From positions 1-15,519 of the forward strand of contig BOBI01000041.1 of NCBI GenBank assembly GCA_026002305.1: DNA of 15,519 bases. The letters run 5' to 3'. The position numbers were made by a program, and so were the translations under genes. Positions 1-6,307 of this stretch are shown here, piece after piece; positions within the stretch are counted from its first letter, which is position 1, and every line of letters begins with the position of its first letter. Source of the stretch: Spirochaetia bacterium (GTDB lineage Bacteria > Spirochaetota > Spirochaetia > Treponematales > Breznakiellaceae). Under the pieces are notes generated by a model. The model was given only the letters and a program-made list of their open reading frames with translations. It did no database searches and had not been told where the DNA came from.

Positions 1-1870
1 ATCGATTGCCGCCTTCCCAAAAGGGGAGCCGTGAATGGGTAATTTGGTAAAGGCCAGGATGGCTTTGGATTGTAAGGAAATGAATCACACCTTTTTTGCT
101 TGTAACATCATCATTCAAATAATAACTTGTGGTCTCCAATTTTGTTACGCCGGTGTCCCCGCCGGGCGTAGCATCAGAGGAACGGGGGGCAAAAGGTAAA
201 TCCCGTCTATCGGGGATTTGCGCGCTGTTTGTAACGACCGGACATGAAACAAGAGCCGCCATTGATACAATTGCAAAACCTGTAATTAAAATTAAGCGCT
301 TCTTTTTCTGACGTATTATTACAAGGATAAAAGCCGCAATAGCAGGCAATATCATTGCAAGCAGCCATTTATCACGCGGCAACACCGGTATAACAAAAGG
401 ATAGGCGGCGTTTCTATCGGTAGAATAATCTTTTATGGAATTTATTTTTCCGGCAGGGAACAGCATTTTCTGATAGTCATCGTCGCTTAATCCCGTCCTT
501 TCGGCGCTTTGTTGCTGCCAAAGAAGCCCCAGACCTTTAGCGTTATGGTTTGTACCGGCTTCCAGAATATTTACCGCATGCACCTTGTCGTTGCCTATTT
601 GTATGTCATTGTTTCCGCCGGGGACGGTGTCCAGTATTGGTTGATTATACTGGCTTATTAAAATACCGGTATACTTTTGGGTTGGTTTTTTATCATCTGT
701 ATTGGCTTTTTTCCCCTCAACAACTAGAAATTCTTTGTCATTCAACCAAATTTTATAGGCTTTATGGCTTACTTCCAAATCGTCAACTTGCACCTCACGG
801 GAAGTTGTTATTTCTTCCAGTGTAACCCATTTATCGCCGCCTATATTATTGCGCTCCCAAGCAAGCAAAGGACCAGGCACATATAAATTCGAGCCCCCCG
901 ACATTAGACTCCAGTTTCCAACACCCTCCATGCCTGTGTTTTCTGTATTGTAAAGGTCGGGAAGCCCCAAAGCATGACCAAATTCATGGCAAAGGGTACC
1001 TATTGTGTTGTTGCCGGGTTTCGCGCCGATATGTTCAGCTTGTATCGTATAATCGTCAAATATAACTGGGTCGTGGGGAGTATTAGGGTAAGTAACGGCA
1101 AGACCTGCACCTGTATAACGTAAACTATTCTGGTGCGACCAAATGTAATTGGGGCCGGTACTCTCATTCTGTGCTTCGTCGGGCCCTGCGTGTATAACAA
1201 TAACTGAGTCAACCTTGCCATTATTATCATTATCAAATTGTTTATAGTCAATATTTGGATTAGCCGCGATAAGTGCCTTTACAGCTTCTTGAACTAATTC
1301 CCCCGGTCTAATATCTCTTATTTCCGGGCTAATATCTTTTATTTTTGCTATGTGAGCGCCATAATATTCATAACTATGCGCTGCCGTATACGGACCAAAA
1401 AATTCAAAATGAAGGTTAAAATTATTTTGAGACATAATTCGATAGTATTCTTTCATGGTTAGGCTGGTTGTACTGGTCTCCATTAAGTCCCTATAGTATT
1501 CCCTGTATGCACTACCAGAACCATCATCGGTACCTATTGTTGATTGATCACTAAAAGACGTAGCCGGCAATTCATTTCCTTGCGGCGTACCTGCGGGGAA
1601 CGCAATTAGAATAACAGGTATATTGATGGCGTTACTCGCATCTCCCTTATCAGCTATAGCGGAACTAAAATCCGGCCCATTAGGCCCTGCAACATTCCGG
1701 TATTTATCAATTTCTATCGGCAGCTTGGTAACGGCCACCGAAGAACGCTCCCCTCCACCTTTAAGGTCTTTATTATTTGGACCGGGCGGGCTTGCAAAAA
1801 TACCTTGCGTGGCAAAACAAAATAAGATCGACGCACAAACAACAGCGGAAACAACTCTAACCTTTTTCAT
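1..1870 (-). CDS. M6-family (immune inhibitor A-like) secreted metalloprotease, partial at left edge
   Basis: An open frame of 623 codons runs from an ATG at 1870 to the left edge with no stop. The start has a good ribosome site (AGGTGA, 5 bases ahead) and opens a Sec signal peptide (KK, hydrophobic core, probable cleavage after GIFA near residue 27). The zinc-protease motif HEFGH is at residues 295-299, followed by ALGLPDLYN; H295 and H299 would bind zinc, E296 is the catalytic base, and D303 fits the third-ligand position of HExxHxxGxxD enzymes. A preceding segment (DNDNNGKVDSVIVIHAG) and a following GNWSLMSGG are typical of M6 peptidases. Residues 502-519 form a membrane helix followed by RQKKKR, then a second hydrophobic stretch (526-541) ending in a lipobox-like LVSC (C543) and about 80 further residues. 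Likely an exported protease anchored to the cell envelope; its substrate is unknown. The gene stands alone, divergent from the genes at 2103 onward. The 3' end is not visible. Confidence 0.85.
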   Translation of the reverse strand, partial: MKKVRVVSAVVCASILFCFATQGIFASPPGPNNKDLKGGGERSSVAVTKLPIEIDKYRNVAGPNGPDFSSAIADKGDASNAINIPVILIAFPAGTPQGNELPATSFSDQSTIGTDDGSGSAYREYYRDLMETSTTSLTMKEYYRIMSQNNFNLHFEFFGPYTAAHSYEYYGAHIAKIKDISPEIRDIRPGELVQEAVKALIAANPNIDYKQFDNDNNGKVDSVIVIHAGPDEAQNESTGPNYIWSHQNSLRYTGAGLAVTYPNTPHDPVIFDDYTIQAEHIGAKPGNNTIGTLCHEFGHALGLPDLYNTENTGMEGVGNWSLMSGGSNLYVPGPLLAWERNNIGGDKWVTLEEITTSREVQVDDLEVSHKAYKIWLNDKEFLVVEGKKANTDDKKPTQKYTGILISQYNQPILDTVPGGNNDIQIGNDKVHAVNILEAGTNHNAKGLGLLWQQQSAERTGLSDDDYQKMLFPAGKINSIKDYSTDRNAAYPFVIPVLPRDKWLLAMILPAIAAFILVIIRQKKKRLILITGFAIVSMAALVSCPVVTNSAQIPDRRDLPFAPRSSDATPGGDTGVTKLETTSYYLNDDVTSKKGVIHFLTIQSHPGLYQITHSRLPFWEGGNR

Positions 1871-1890
1871 TGAATCACCTCGTATGTTAG

Positions 1891-1919
1891 ATATTACCAC
1901 AGGAGGTCAAAAACAACAA
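1891..1919 (-). promoter_or_regulatory. Probable sigma-70 promoter of the M6 protease gene
   Basis: Read on the minus strand, TTGTTG (1914-1919), a 17-base spacer and TAATAT (1891-1896) with an extended TG just before the -10 give a good housekeeping promoter. Transcription would start near 1884, leaving a short leader that carries the AGGTGA ribosome site. A palindromic repeat lies directly upstream and overlaps the -35 region. Confidence 0.5.
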
Positions 1920-1948
1920 TACCGCGCCGCAAGCAGGTGCGGGGTATT
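1918..1948. repeat. GC-rich intergenic palindrome, ATACCG family, copy 1
   Basis: AATACC (1918-1923) pairs with GGTATT (1943-1948). Inside, CGCC (1925-1928) can pair with GGTG (1936-1939) through one G-U pair around a short loop. It shares the ATACCGCGC core with elements near 4990 and 5081. It sits in the gap between divergent genes, at the -35 of the protease promoter. Confidence 0.45.
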
Positions 1949-2102
1949 CCGCATAAACATTTTTATTCACATAACGCTGGCGCGGCCTGCACCTTGATGA
2001 TCCTTTTTGAATTTTAATTTGAATTTTAAATTCGCCTTGTGATATTACAATCTTTTCGCAGAAATGTTAGACTTTGTTAGTTTACATTATCAGGAGAAAA
2101 AT

Positions 2103-2321
2103 ATGACTCTGCATGATAGGTTACAAATTGGCGTAAAATGTGCCGAACTCAGCGCTGCCGGAAAAGAAGAAGAGTCTTTAAAATTGGCAATGTCCATACC
2201 GTTACCATTATGGCTGGCAGATTGGTACAAAAAATACGTTGGCGTTGAATATCTACGGAATAGCGGTTGGAATCTCTCTGAAGTGGAGGCAACATATGGT
2301 TCCGATTGGCTTACTCAGTAG
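2103..2321 (+). CDS. Small protein of unknown function, first gene of a two-gene cassette
   Basis: Encodes 72 residues. The start at 2103 was chosen over an upstream in-frame ATG at 2064 because it has a strong ribosome site (AGGAGA, 6 bases ahead), whereas 2064 has none. The protein is helical and charged, with no signal peptide or membrane segment. A central stretch with GKEEES is followed by PLPLWLADWYKKYVG, and the tail GWNLSEVEATYGSDWLTQ looks like a compact conserved motif. I recall similar short proteins with a GWNLSEAEAxYG-type tail in treponemes, but cannot confirm this here and know no function. The 3' end overlaps the next gene by 26 bases, implying a joint transcript and coupled translation. 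A small regulatory or antitoxin-like partner of the next protein is possible but is speculation. Confidence 0.7.
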   Translation: MTLHDRLQIGVKCAELSAAGKEEESLKLAMSIPLPLWLADWYKKYVGVEYLRNSGWNLSEVEATYGSDWLTQ

Positions 2322-2889
2322 TATTGGTGCCAGTGTTGCACTTATTGCAACTGGACGCGAGGGACTTGACATTAAGGGTGAGGCAGAAGCAGGACGTACT
2401 AACTATCACAACGGTATGGATAAAGCTATAGTAGCATTTACAGCGGCAGCGAAATCAAACGATGTCGAATTAATGATACTTGTTGAGCACGCTTTTTTGA
2501 CCGAAGAAAAGCGCTTTTGTGATTCAACCAACAAAGCAGTACTTGGTAGTTTGACTCATGCTGTCGAAAGTTTCGATGACGCATTACGTGCTTTAGAATC
2601 GGTGATGGACGTTACATTGTATAGGGGTGCAGATCTGGCTTTTCCCCGCAATGGCAAATATCGCGTTGGTGATATGCCAAAAGACGCCTTTCACATTGCT
2701 TGTATTGCACACCGAACACGATTGAACAATACATTAAAAACTCCCGGTCTGAATTCATCTGAGCAGAATGTTTACAAACAACGAATTGTAAACATGCGGG
2801 TTGCACAAAATGTATATTTGCAGCTACAAAATGAAGTGTTAAAAAATGAAAATATTGATAGGTGTCTTTTAAAAGGGGTGAGAACATGA
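2296..2889 (+). CDS. Protein of unknown function, second gene of the cassette
   Basis: Encodes 197 residues from ATG 2296, which has a GGAGG ribosome site 7 bases ahead. Earlier in-frame ATGs would extend far back into the upstream gene without such a site. After a short hydrophobic N-terminus (VPIGLLSSIGASVALIATG) it is soluble and mostly helical. The C-terminal third holds PKDAFHIACIAHRTRLNNTL followed by a heptad-like helix to the end. The PKDAFHIACIAH segment looks like a conserved core, with potentially catalytic or metal-binding His and Cys, but I cannot name the family. The gene overlaps the preceding small ORF by 26 bases and ends in an ATGA overlap with the following PTS-like gene. 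Codon use is AT-richer than in that GC-rich permease gene, suggesting a different history from its downstream neighbour. An accessory or toxin-antitoxin-like role is only a guess. Confidence 0.7.
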   Translation: MVPIGLLSSIGASVALIATGREGLDIKGEAEAGRTNYHNGMDKAIVAFTAAAKSNDVELMILVEHAFLTEEKRFCDSTNKAVLGSLTHAVESFDDALRALESVMDVTLYRGADLAFPRNGKYRVGDMPKDAFHIACIAHRTRLNNTLKTPGLNSSEQNVYKQRIVNMRVAQNVYLQLQNEVLKNENIDRCLLKGVRT

Positions 2890-3962
2890 AAAAATTCAAA
2901 GCGCTTTGCACGCGGTGGTTTATCGATGCCTTTACCGGCATGGCTCACGGGTTGTTCTGTACACTGATAGCGGGGCTTATCATCAAGCAAATCGGCACGC
3001 TGGTTGGCGATAATAACGCAGGCCGCCTTTTAATATTGATAGGCAACACCGCCTCGGCGCTGACAGGCGCGGGAATCGGCGCGGGAATCGCAAAACAGTT
3101 AAAGGCCGGCAACCTTGTTATTTTTGCCGCGATGATCGCCGGCGTTGTAGGCGGTAATTCGGCGCAGATCATTTCCTCAGGCTACGCGCTGAACACCGCC
3201 GCCCTAACCGCCGGGACCATCGCCATCCGTGCCGGCGACCCGATAGGCGCCTACATCGCCGCCCTTATAGCCGTTGAATTGGGCATTTTTCTAACAGGTA
3301 AAACAAAACTTGACATTATCGTACTGCCGCTTTCCATGATGATAATAACGGCGGCAATCACAGTTACCATATGCCCGCCAATCATAAAACTTATGGCGGC
3401 TATAGGCAGCGGCATAAACCGCGCCGCCGAGTTACAGCCCTTTATCATGGGAATTATAATCGCCGTTTCCGTCGGGGTGCTTTTAACACTGCCAACCTCA
3501 AGCGCCGCCATTTGTATTTCAATCGGCATAACAGGAATCGCGGGCGGCGCCGCTGTTGTGGGCTGTTGCTGCCAGATGGTAGGCTTTGCCGTGCAATCGT
3601 TCCGCGAAAACAAGGTGTCGGGCCTTATCGCCCAAGGACTAGGCACCAGTATGCTTCAAATCCCCAACCTAATGAAAAAGCCCGTTATCATCGTGCCCCC
3701 GATAATCGCAAGCGCAATCTGCGGCCCGCTTTCCACCCTTGTTTTTAAACTGCAATGTGCGCCCGCCGGCGCCGGCATGGGGACATCGGGACTTGTCGGC
3801 GTTATAACAACATACATCAGCTCAAAAAACGTCGTGCCGGGAGGCACACTGATAAGCGGCATAGTCCTTTTGGAATTCGTTCTCCCCGCCGTCATCTGTC
3901 TTGTCGTATCGGAAATTTTCAGGAAAAAGCAGTGGATCAAATTCGGCGATATGCAGCTGTAG
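2886..3962 (+). CDS. PTS EIIC-type (PTS_EIIC_2 family) membrane protein
   Basis: Encodes 358 residues and is almost entirely hydrophobic, with about 8-10 predicted membrane helices rich in Gly, Ala and Ile. The N-terminus (KFKALCTRWFIDAFTGMAHG), the repeated TGAGIGAGIA and GGNSAQIISSGYALN segments and the late CAPAGAGMGTSGLVG loop match my recollection of the PTS_EIIC_2 family (regulatory or sugar-transport EIIC-like proteins). The ATG at 2886 has GGGGTGAG upstream and overlaps the previous stop as ATGA, so translation is coupled. A longer in-frame start at 2862 adds eight residues and has no advantage. No EIIA, EIIB or HPr genes are near, so phosphorylation would need partners elsewhere; the substrate cannot be told. 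Its GC-rich third positions differ from the AT-rich cassette upstream. Confidence 0.8.
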   Translation: MKKFKALCTRWFIDAFTGMAHGLFCTLIAGLIIKQIGTLVGDNNAGRLLILIGNTASALTGAGIGAGIAKQLKAGNLVIFAAMIAGVVGGNSAQIISSGYALNTAALTAGTIAIRAGDPIGAYIAALIAVELGIFLTGKTKLDIIVLPLSMMIITAAITVTICPPIIKLMAAIGSGINRAAELQPFIMGIIIAVSVGVLLTLPTSSAAICISIGITGIAGGAAVVGCCCQMVGFAVQSFRENKVSGLIAQGLGTSMLQIPNLMKKPVIIVPPIIASAICGPLSTLVFKLQCAPAGAGMGTSGLVGVITTYISSKNVVPGGTLISGIVLLEFVLPAVICLVVSEIFRKKQWIKFGDMQL

Positions 3963-4022
3963 AGCGCGGGAAAACCTGCCAATTTTCTTGTTGCGCCAAT
4001 GTAATGCTTTGTAAATATTAAG

Positions 4023-4062
4023 GTTTCTTGTCCACATTGCCGATAAACAAGAAACGGTGTGG
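4023..4062 (+). promoter_or_regulatory. Leader inverted repeat with possible H-type pseudoknot
   Basis: GTTTCTTGT (4023-4031) is a perfect inverted repeat of ACAAGAAAC (4047-4055), separated by 15 bases. The loop begins with CCACA (4032-4036), which can pair with TGTGG (4058-4062) just outside the stem, the topology of an H-type pseudoknot. It lies about 70 bases ahead of the start at 4129. A weak promoter (TTGTTG at 3988, TAAATA at 4012, 18-base spacing) would start transcription close to its left edge, putting it in the 5' leader. It matches no riboswitch I know and could also be an operator. Confidence 0.35.
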
Positions 4063-4128
4063 GAGCATTTCCGTAACCGGTGTAATTTAAAACGGCTGCT
4101 CTTGTGGCAGATTATTAAGGGGAAGATA

Positions 4129-4920
4129 ATGATAAAAACTAAACTGCATTTCTTGTTTTCGGCGGCTGTAGTTTCATTTTTTGTAGCGGTTCCAACTGCT
4201 ACCGCGTTTGCAGGCGGGACTCAAGATGGATCGGAAGTTCTTGTTCAACGTGTTGACAACAACAGCCTGATACGGCTGCGTGTCTACATTGACGCAAGGG
4301 CGGCGGGTACATTAAGGGTAGGCGAAACAAGTACCTATAAAATAAAAAATGGCCCGCACACAATCCGCGTAGCATTCGAAGATTATATTGCAAGAACAAC
4401 CGAAGTAACCCAGTTCACCGCTAATAATACAAGGCATTTGTTTACCGTAACCGATGAATCGGTAGTCTCTGTAGGTACCGAGGCAATTCATGAAACATCA
4501 ACAATGGCAGTGTCAACGCCAATGGAAGAGCATTCCATTGATCAATCGGTGCGCAGCTCTTTTGAAAAAGCAACACAGCCCCTGAAAAGCAAGTCAAGAA
4601 TCGCCGTTGTCAACGTAGACTCCGACAACATACACGAAGGCGATTTTGTTTTGGAAGAACTAACCTACCTTTCTGTGGACTCAAAAAAGAAATTTCAGGT
4701 TATAGACCGCCGCCAGATAGACGCCTTCCGCGCAAAGAACGCAATCGGCGTGCCCTCATACGAGAACGACTTTATGCTCCAGAGCATTGGCAACCTTCTT
4801 GGTGTAGATTATGTAATCAGCGGCCGGCTTGACGGTGTAGGCGCACTTCGCCGCCTACGTGTAAAAGCCCTGGAGGTAAAAACCGGCAAACTTGTCGGCG
4901 ACTCCAGCGACCGCATCTAA
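4129..4920 (+). CDS. Exported protein with PEGA-like and CsgG/LpoB-like domains
   Basis: Encodes 263 residues from ATG 4129, preceded by AAGGGGAAG; an in-frame ATG at 4057 would put 24 hydrophilic residues ahead of the signal peptide and is unlikely. Residues 1-28 are a Sec signal peptide (MIKTK, hydrophobic core, cleavage after TAFA). Residues ~47-107 look like a PEGA-type beta domain (RVYIDARAAG, then GPHTIRVAFEDY). Residues ~155-260 resemble the CsgG/LpoB fold: RIAVVNVDSD, then FQVIDRRQIDAF, and LGVDYVISGRLDG near the end. Such proteins act in the periplasm or at the outer membrane as curli-secretion-like or penicillin-binding-protein-activator-like factors, but the specific role is not visible. 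There is no lipobox, so it is probably soluble or membrane-associated. Monocistronic: its own leader, and a strong terminator 23 bases after the stop. Confidence 0.75.
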   Translation: MIKTKLHFLFSAAVVSFFVAVPTATAFAGGTQDGSEVLVQRVDNNSLIRLRVYIDARAAGTLRVGETSTYKIKNGPHTIRVAFEDYIARTTEVTQFTANNTRHLFTVTDESVVSVGTEAIHETSTMAVSTPMEEHSIDQSVRSSFEKATQPLKSKSRIAVVNVDSDNIHEGDFVLEELTYLSVDSKKKFQVIDRRQIDAFRAKNAIGVPSYENDFMLQSIGNLLGVDYVISGRLDGVGALRRLRVKALEVKTGKLVGDSSDRI

Positions 4921-4942
4921 TTTTCGTTTCTCTTAATGTTAC

Positions 4943-4969
4943 AAAGCTCCGCGCAAGCGGGGCTTTTTT
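4943..4969 (+). terminator. Rho-independent terminator of the CsgG-like gene
   Basis: AAAGCTCCGC (4943-4952) pairs with GCGGGGCTTT (4957-4966), with one G-U pair, around a GCAA loop of GNRA type. A run of T (4964-4969) follows. Confidence 0.9.
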
Positions 4970-4976
4970 ATTGTCC

Positions 4977-5033
4977 GTGTTTTGGTTTAATACCGCGCAG
5001 CTTGCTGCGCTCTTCGGCGTTAAACCAAAACAC
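4977..5033. repeat. Nested inverted repeat, ATACCG family, copy 2
   Basis: A 14-base perfect outer arm (4977-4990, GTGTTTTGGTTTAA) matches TTAAACCAAAACAC (5020-5033). The enclosed segment holds a second hairpin, GCGCAG (4995-5000) with CTGCGC (5005-5010). The GGTTTAATACCG string at 4984-4995 recurs exactly at 9991-10002. It follows a terminator, has no T tract of its own, and could form a cruciform or a stable RNA. Confidence 0.65.
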
Positions 5034-5059
5034 ACGTACAATCATTTCCTATACAACGA

Positions 5060-5105
5060 CAGCTTTTAAAAAAAAAGCTGATACCGCGTGGCTCGCCGCG
5101 CGGTA
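5060..5105. repeat. Two tandem hairpins, ATACCG family, copy 3
   Basis: CAGCTTTT (5060-5067) pairs with AAAAGCTG (5073-5080) across an all-A loop. Immediately after, TACCGCG (5082-5088) pairs with CGCGGTA (5099-5105). The second hairpin shares the ATACCGCG core with the copies at 1918 and 4990. Confidence 0.5.
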
Positions 5106-5246
5106 GTTCATTCGGGCCTAAGTATAACAGACATCTATGACGGACACATCACATTCAGTGACGGCGCGCCGACAGGCACTGTGTTAGTTGAGGTCAGCAC
5201 TGTGAATATTACTGATCTTGCAAGTTATCATTTTCGTCAGGTTTAG
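5082..5246 (+). pseudogene. Decayed 3' end of an unidentified gene
   Basis: After the palindrome, a frame without a start codon reads SITDIYDGHITFSDGAPTG and onward to a stop at 5244-5246. It has the alternating hydrophobic pattern and composition of a real beta-rich protein, unlike the other frames there. Upstream in frame it passes through the palindrome to a stop at 5079-5081, so any gene is truncated by the repeat. I do not recognise the parent family. Low confidence; it could be a chance frame. Confidence 0.3.
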
Positions 5247-5269
5247 GCTTTTTAGGGCGACCGGGACTA

Positions 5270-5614
5270 TCATATACTCAGTCGGTACAGGGCATATTGA
5301 TTAAGCGAAATGCCCTCTCTTTCTGCTTCGGCGGCAAGCCTTGCATGAAGTGTTCTAGGAAGCCGAAGGACAAACTTACCGCTATACCGGCTTTCACCAA
5401 TTGGTTGCGGAACCGGAAAGCCGTTTTCAAGTTTGCTTTCGATCCAGCCTTCCATAGCTTCCTGAATATTTTCGCAAGCTTCGGCGTAAGTGTCTCCGTG
5501 GCTCATACAGCCATCAAGTTCTTTTACCGTAGCAAAGTAATACGATCCGCTTTCATCGTTAAGATGTTGTATAACAATGTGATACGGAAGTTCCATGTAA
5601 TCTTTTACTGTCAT
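5270..5614 (-). CDS. hicB: HicB-family antitoxin with C-terminal RHH-like DNA-binding segment
   Basis: Encodes 114 residues; ATG 5614 has AGGAG 6 bases ahead, so it is preferred over the internal Met at residue 7. Residues ~9-60 are the HicB fold, with YYFATVKELDGCMSHGDTYA followed by EACENIQEAMEGWIE, the degenerate RNase-H-like domain that masks the toxin. Residues ~80-112 (KFVLRLPRTLHARLAAEAER, then GISLNQYALYRLS) form an Arc/MetJ-type ribbon-helix-helix, the DNA-binding version found in one class of HicB, so it probably represses its own operon. It follows hicA by 9 bases, and together they form a standard type II toxin-antitoxin operon in the order toxin, antitoxin. All key segments look intact. 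Confidence 0.92.
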   Translation of the reverse strand: MTVKDYMELPYHIVIQHLNDESGSYYFATVKELDGCMSHGDTYAEACENIQEAMEGWIESKLENGFPVPQPIGESRYSGKFVLRLPRTLHARLAAEAEREGISLNQYALYRLSI

Positions 5615-5623
5615 AATAAACTC

Positions 5624-5821
5624 CTATTTTTCGCCTATACGCTCAAGAATATCTGTAACGTAGGCTTTTTTAAGCGGATTTTTATCAAGAATTGTAATAA
5701 CATCCCCGTTTTCGCTTATATAATGGCAGTGCGAACCGTTCTGTCTGTCAAACCGATAACCTTTTGCAGTCAACACCCTATCCGCCTCATGGAAACTAAT
5801 CCCGTTGGGTTGGTTTTTCAT
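5624..5821 (-). CDS. hicA: HicA-family mRNA interferase toxin
   Basis: Encodes 65 residues, the usual HicA size. The small dsRBD-like alpha-beta fold shows an N-terminal helix (SFHEADRVLTAKGYRF) and the signature GSHCHY, whose first His corresponds to the catalytic residue of HicA ribonucleases (usual form GSHH or GSHxxY). A beta segment (DVITILDKNPLKKAYV) and a final helix (VTDILERIGEK) complete it. It cleaves translated mRNA and is neutralised by HicB, encoded directly downstream. The ATG at 5821 lacks a strong ribosome site (only purine-rich GAAAAGATTATTCAGAAA), which would keep toxin below antitoxin, whose gene has AGGAG. It appears intact and potentially active. Confidence 0.9.
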   Translation of the reverse strand: MKNQPNGISFHEADRVLTAKGYRFDRQNGSHCHYISENGDVITILDKNPLKKAYVTDILERIGEK

Positions 5822-5857
5822 TTTCTGAATAATCTTTTCAACGCTTGTCGCAAGTTA

Positions 5858-5886
5858 ATAATACTATATTTGATACTACATGTCAA
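5858..5886 (-). promoter_or_regulatory. Strong sigma-70 promoter for hicAB
   Basis: On the minus strand a perfect TTGACA (5881-5886), a 17-base spacer and TATTAT (5858-5863) give a near-consensus promoter. Transcription would start near 5851, about 30 bases ahead of hicA. A direct repeat ATACTA (5861-5866 and 5873-5878) lies inside it and could be part of a HicB operator. Confidence 0.75.
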
Positions 5887-5896
5887 AGATTATAAC

Positions 5897-5922
5897 ACCG
5901 GTTCCTCATATGAGGGAACCGT
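5897..5922. promoter_or_regulatory. Palindrome upstream of hicAB promoter, possible HicB operator
   Basis: The sequence GGTTCCTCAT (5900-5909) is inverted as ATGAGGGAACC (5910-5920) with one extra G, and the outer bases (ACC, GT) extend the symmetry. It lies 11 bases upstream of the -35 of hicAB. The placement suits an autoregulatory site, although RHH operators are often within the promoter. Confidence 0.4.
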
Positions 5923-5945
5923 CAAGAAGAGAAGCGAAGGAACTA

Positions 5946-6158
5946 TCAGATGCGGCTAAGTTCCGAAAAGCCGTTCACGGCATTTCGGTTGCAGGTTTCT
6001 ATTTCTTTTTGAAGTTGTAAGTTTATATCTAACAAAGCTGGTATTCGTATCTTAGTGCGTAACTCGCAGCCCAGATTGGTTTTCTGCTCGAATAATTGTT
6101 CATAGCCTTTGTAAAAAAGTTTCTGGTAATTTGTGCCCGTCCCCTTCCCCAAGAGATA
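5946..6158 (-). pseudogene. Possible gene remnant without start
   Basis: An open minus-strand frame reads KLFYKGYEQLFEQKTNLG and onward to ELSRI before a stop at 5946-5948. It has no ATG, only a TTG at 6152 without a ribosome site, and is bounded upstream by a stop at 6159-6161. Composition is protein-like (helical, Lys/Glu/Leu rich). It may be the C-terminal piece of a lost gene. No family recognised. Confidence 0.25.
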
Positions 6159-6233
6159 CTATAGCGCTAATTATCAGTTTTTGCTCAAGGGCTGTGAATA
6201 GTAACAATACGCTGGCCCTGTGTAAGAACCCCC

Positions 6234-6262
6234 TTGAAAAACAAACGAAATTCTATGATAAT
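6234..6262 (+). promoter_or_regulatory. Probable promoter of the TPR-greA operon
   Basis: TTGAAA (6234-6239), a 17-base spacer and GATAAT (6257-6262) make a good sigma-70 promoter. Transcription would start near 6269, at the GAGGGG string, giving a leader of about 40 bases. Confidence 0.6.
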
Positions 6263-6268
6263 TAAGAC

Positions 6269-6298
6269 GAGGGGTTATAAATCCGGTGATTTTACCGG
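6269..6298 (+). promoter_or_regulatory. Leader with SD-like GAGGGG and a hairpin before the start codon
   Basis: GAGGGG (6269-6274) is the only good ribosome-site match but lies 33 bases from the ATG at 6308. Between them CCGGT (6283-6287) pairs with ACCGG (6294-6298) around a GATTTT loop. Folding of the hairpin would shorten the distance. No in-frame start lies closer, because a TGA occurs at 6287-6289. Confidence 0.35.
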
Positions 6299-6307
6299 TT
6301 AAAAGAT

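Larger units (their letters stand above)
4921..5269. other. Intergenic region with terminator, palindromes and gene debris
   Basis: This 349-base gap between the CsgG-like gene and the converging hicB holds a terminator (4943-4969), a nested inverted repeat (4977-5033), two tandem hairpins (5060-5105) and a possible broken gene tail (5082-5246). No complete gene is visible. No clear terminator for the incoming hicAB transcript was found. Confidence 0.6.
5822..6307. other. Divergent intergenic region between hicAB and the TPR-greA operon
   Basis: This 486-base stretch contains the hicAB promoter (5858-5886) and palindrome (5897-5922) at its left, a possible broken minus-strand frame (5946-6158) in the middle, and the promoter and leader hairpin of the TPR gene at its right. 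No intact gene or RNA was recognised. Confidence 0.6.

Noticed and set aside
1623-1997. Plus-strand 124-codon frame
   Set aside because: Antisense to the signal peptide and N-terminus of the M6 protease, with no ribosome site.
3371-3748. Plus-strand 125-codon frame within the EIIC-like gene
   Set aside because: Arg-rich shadow of the permease frame; the real frame is hydrophobic with family motifs.
5297-5959. Plus-strand open frame of 220 codons
   Set aside because: It is antisense to hicA and hicB, which have full family motifs and good expression signals; the composition (Phe, Asn, Cys rich) is that of a shadow.
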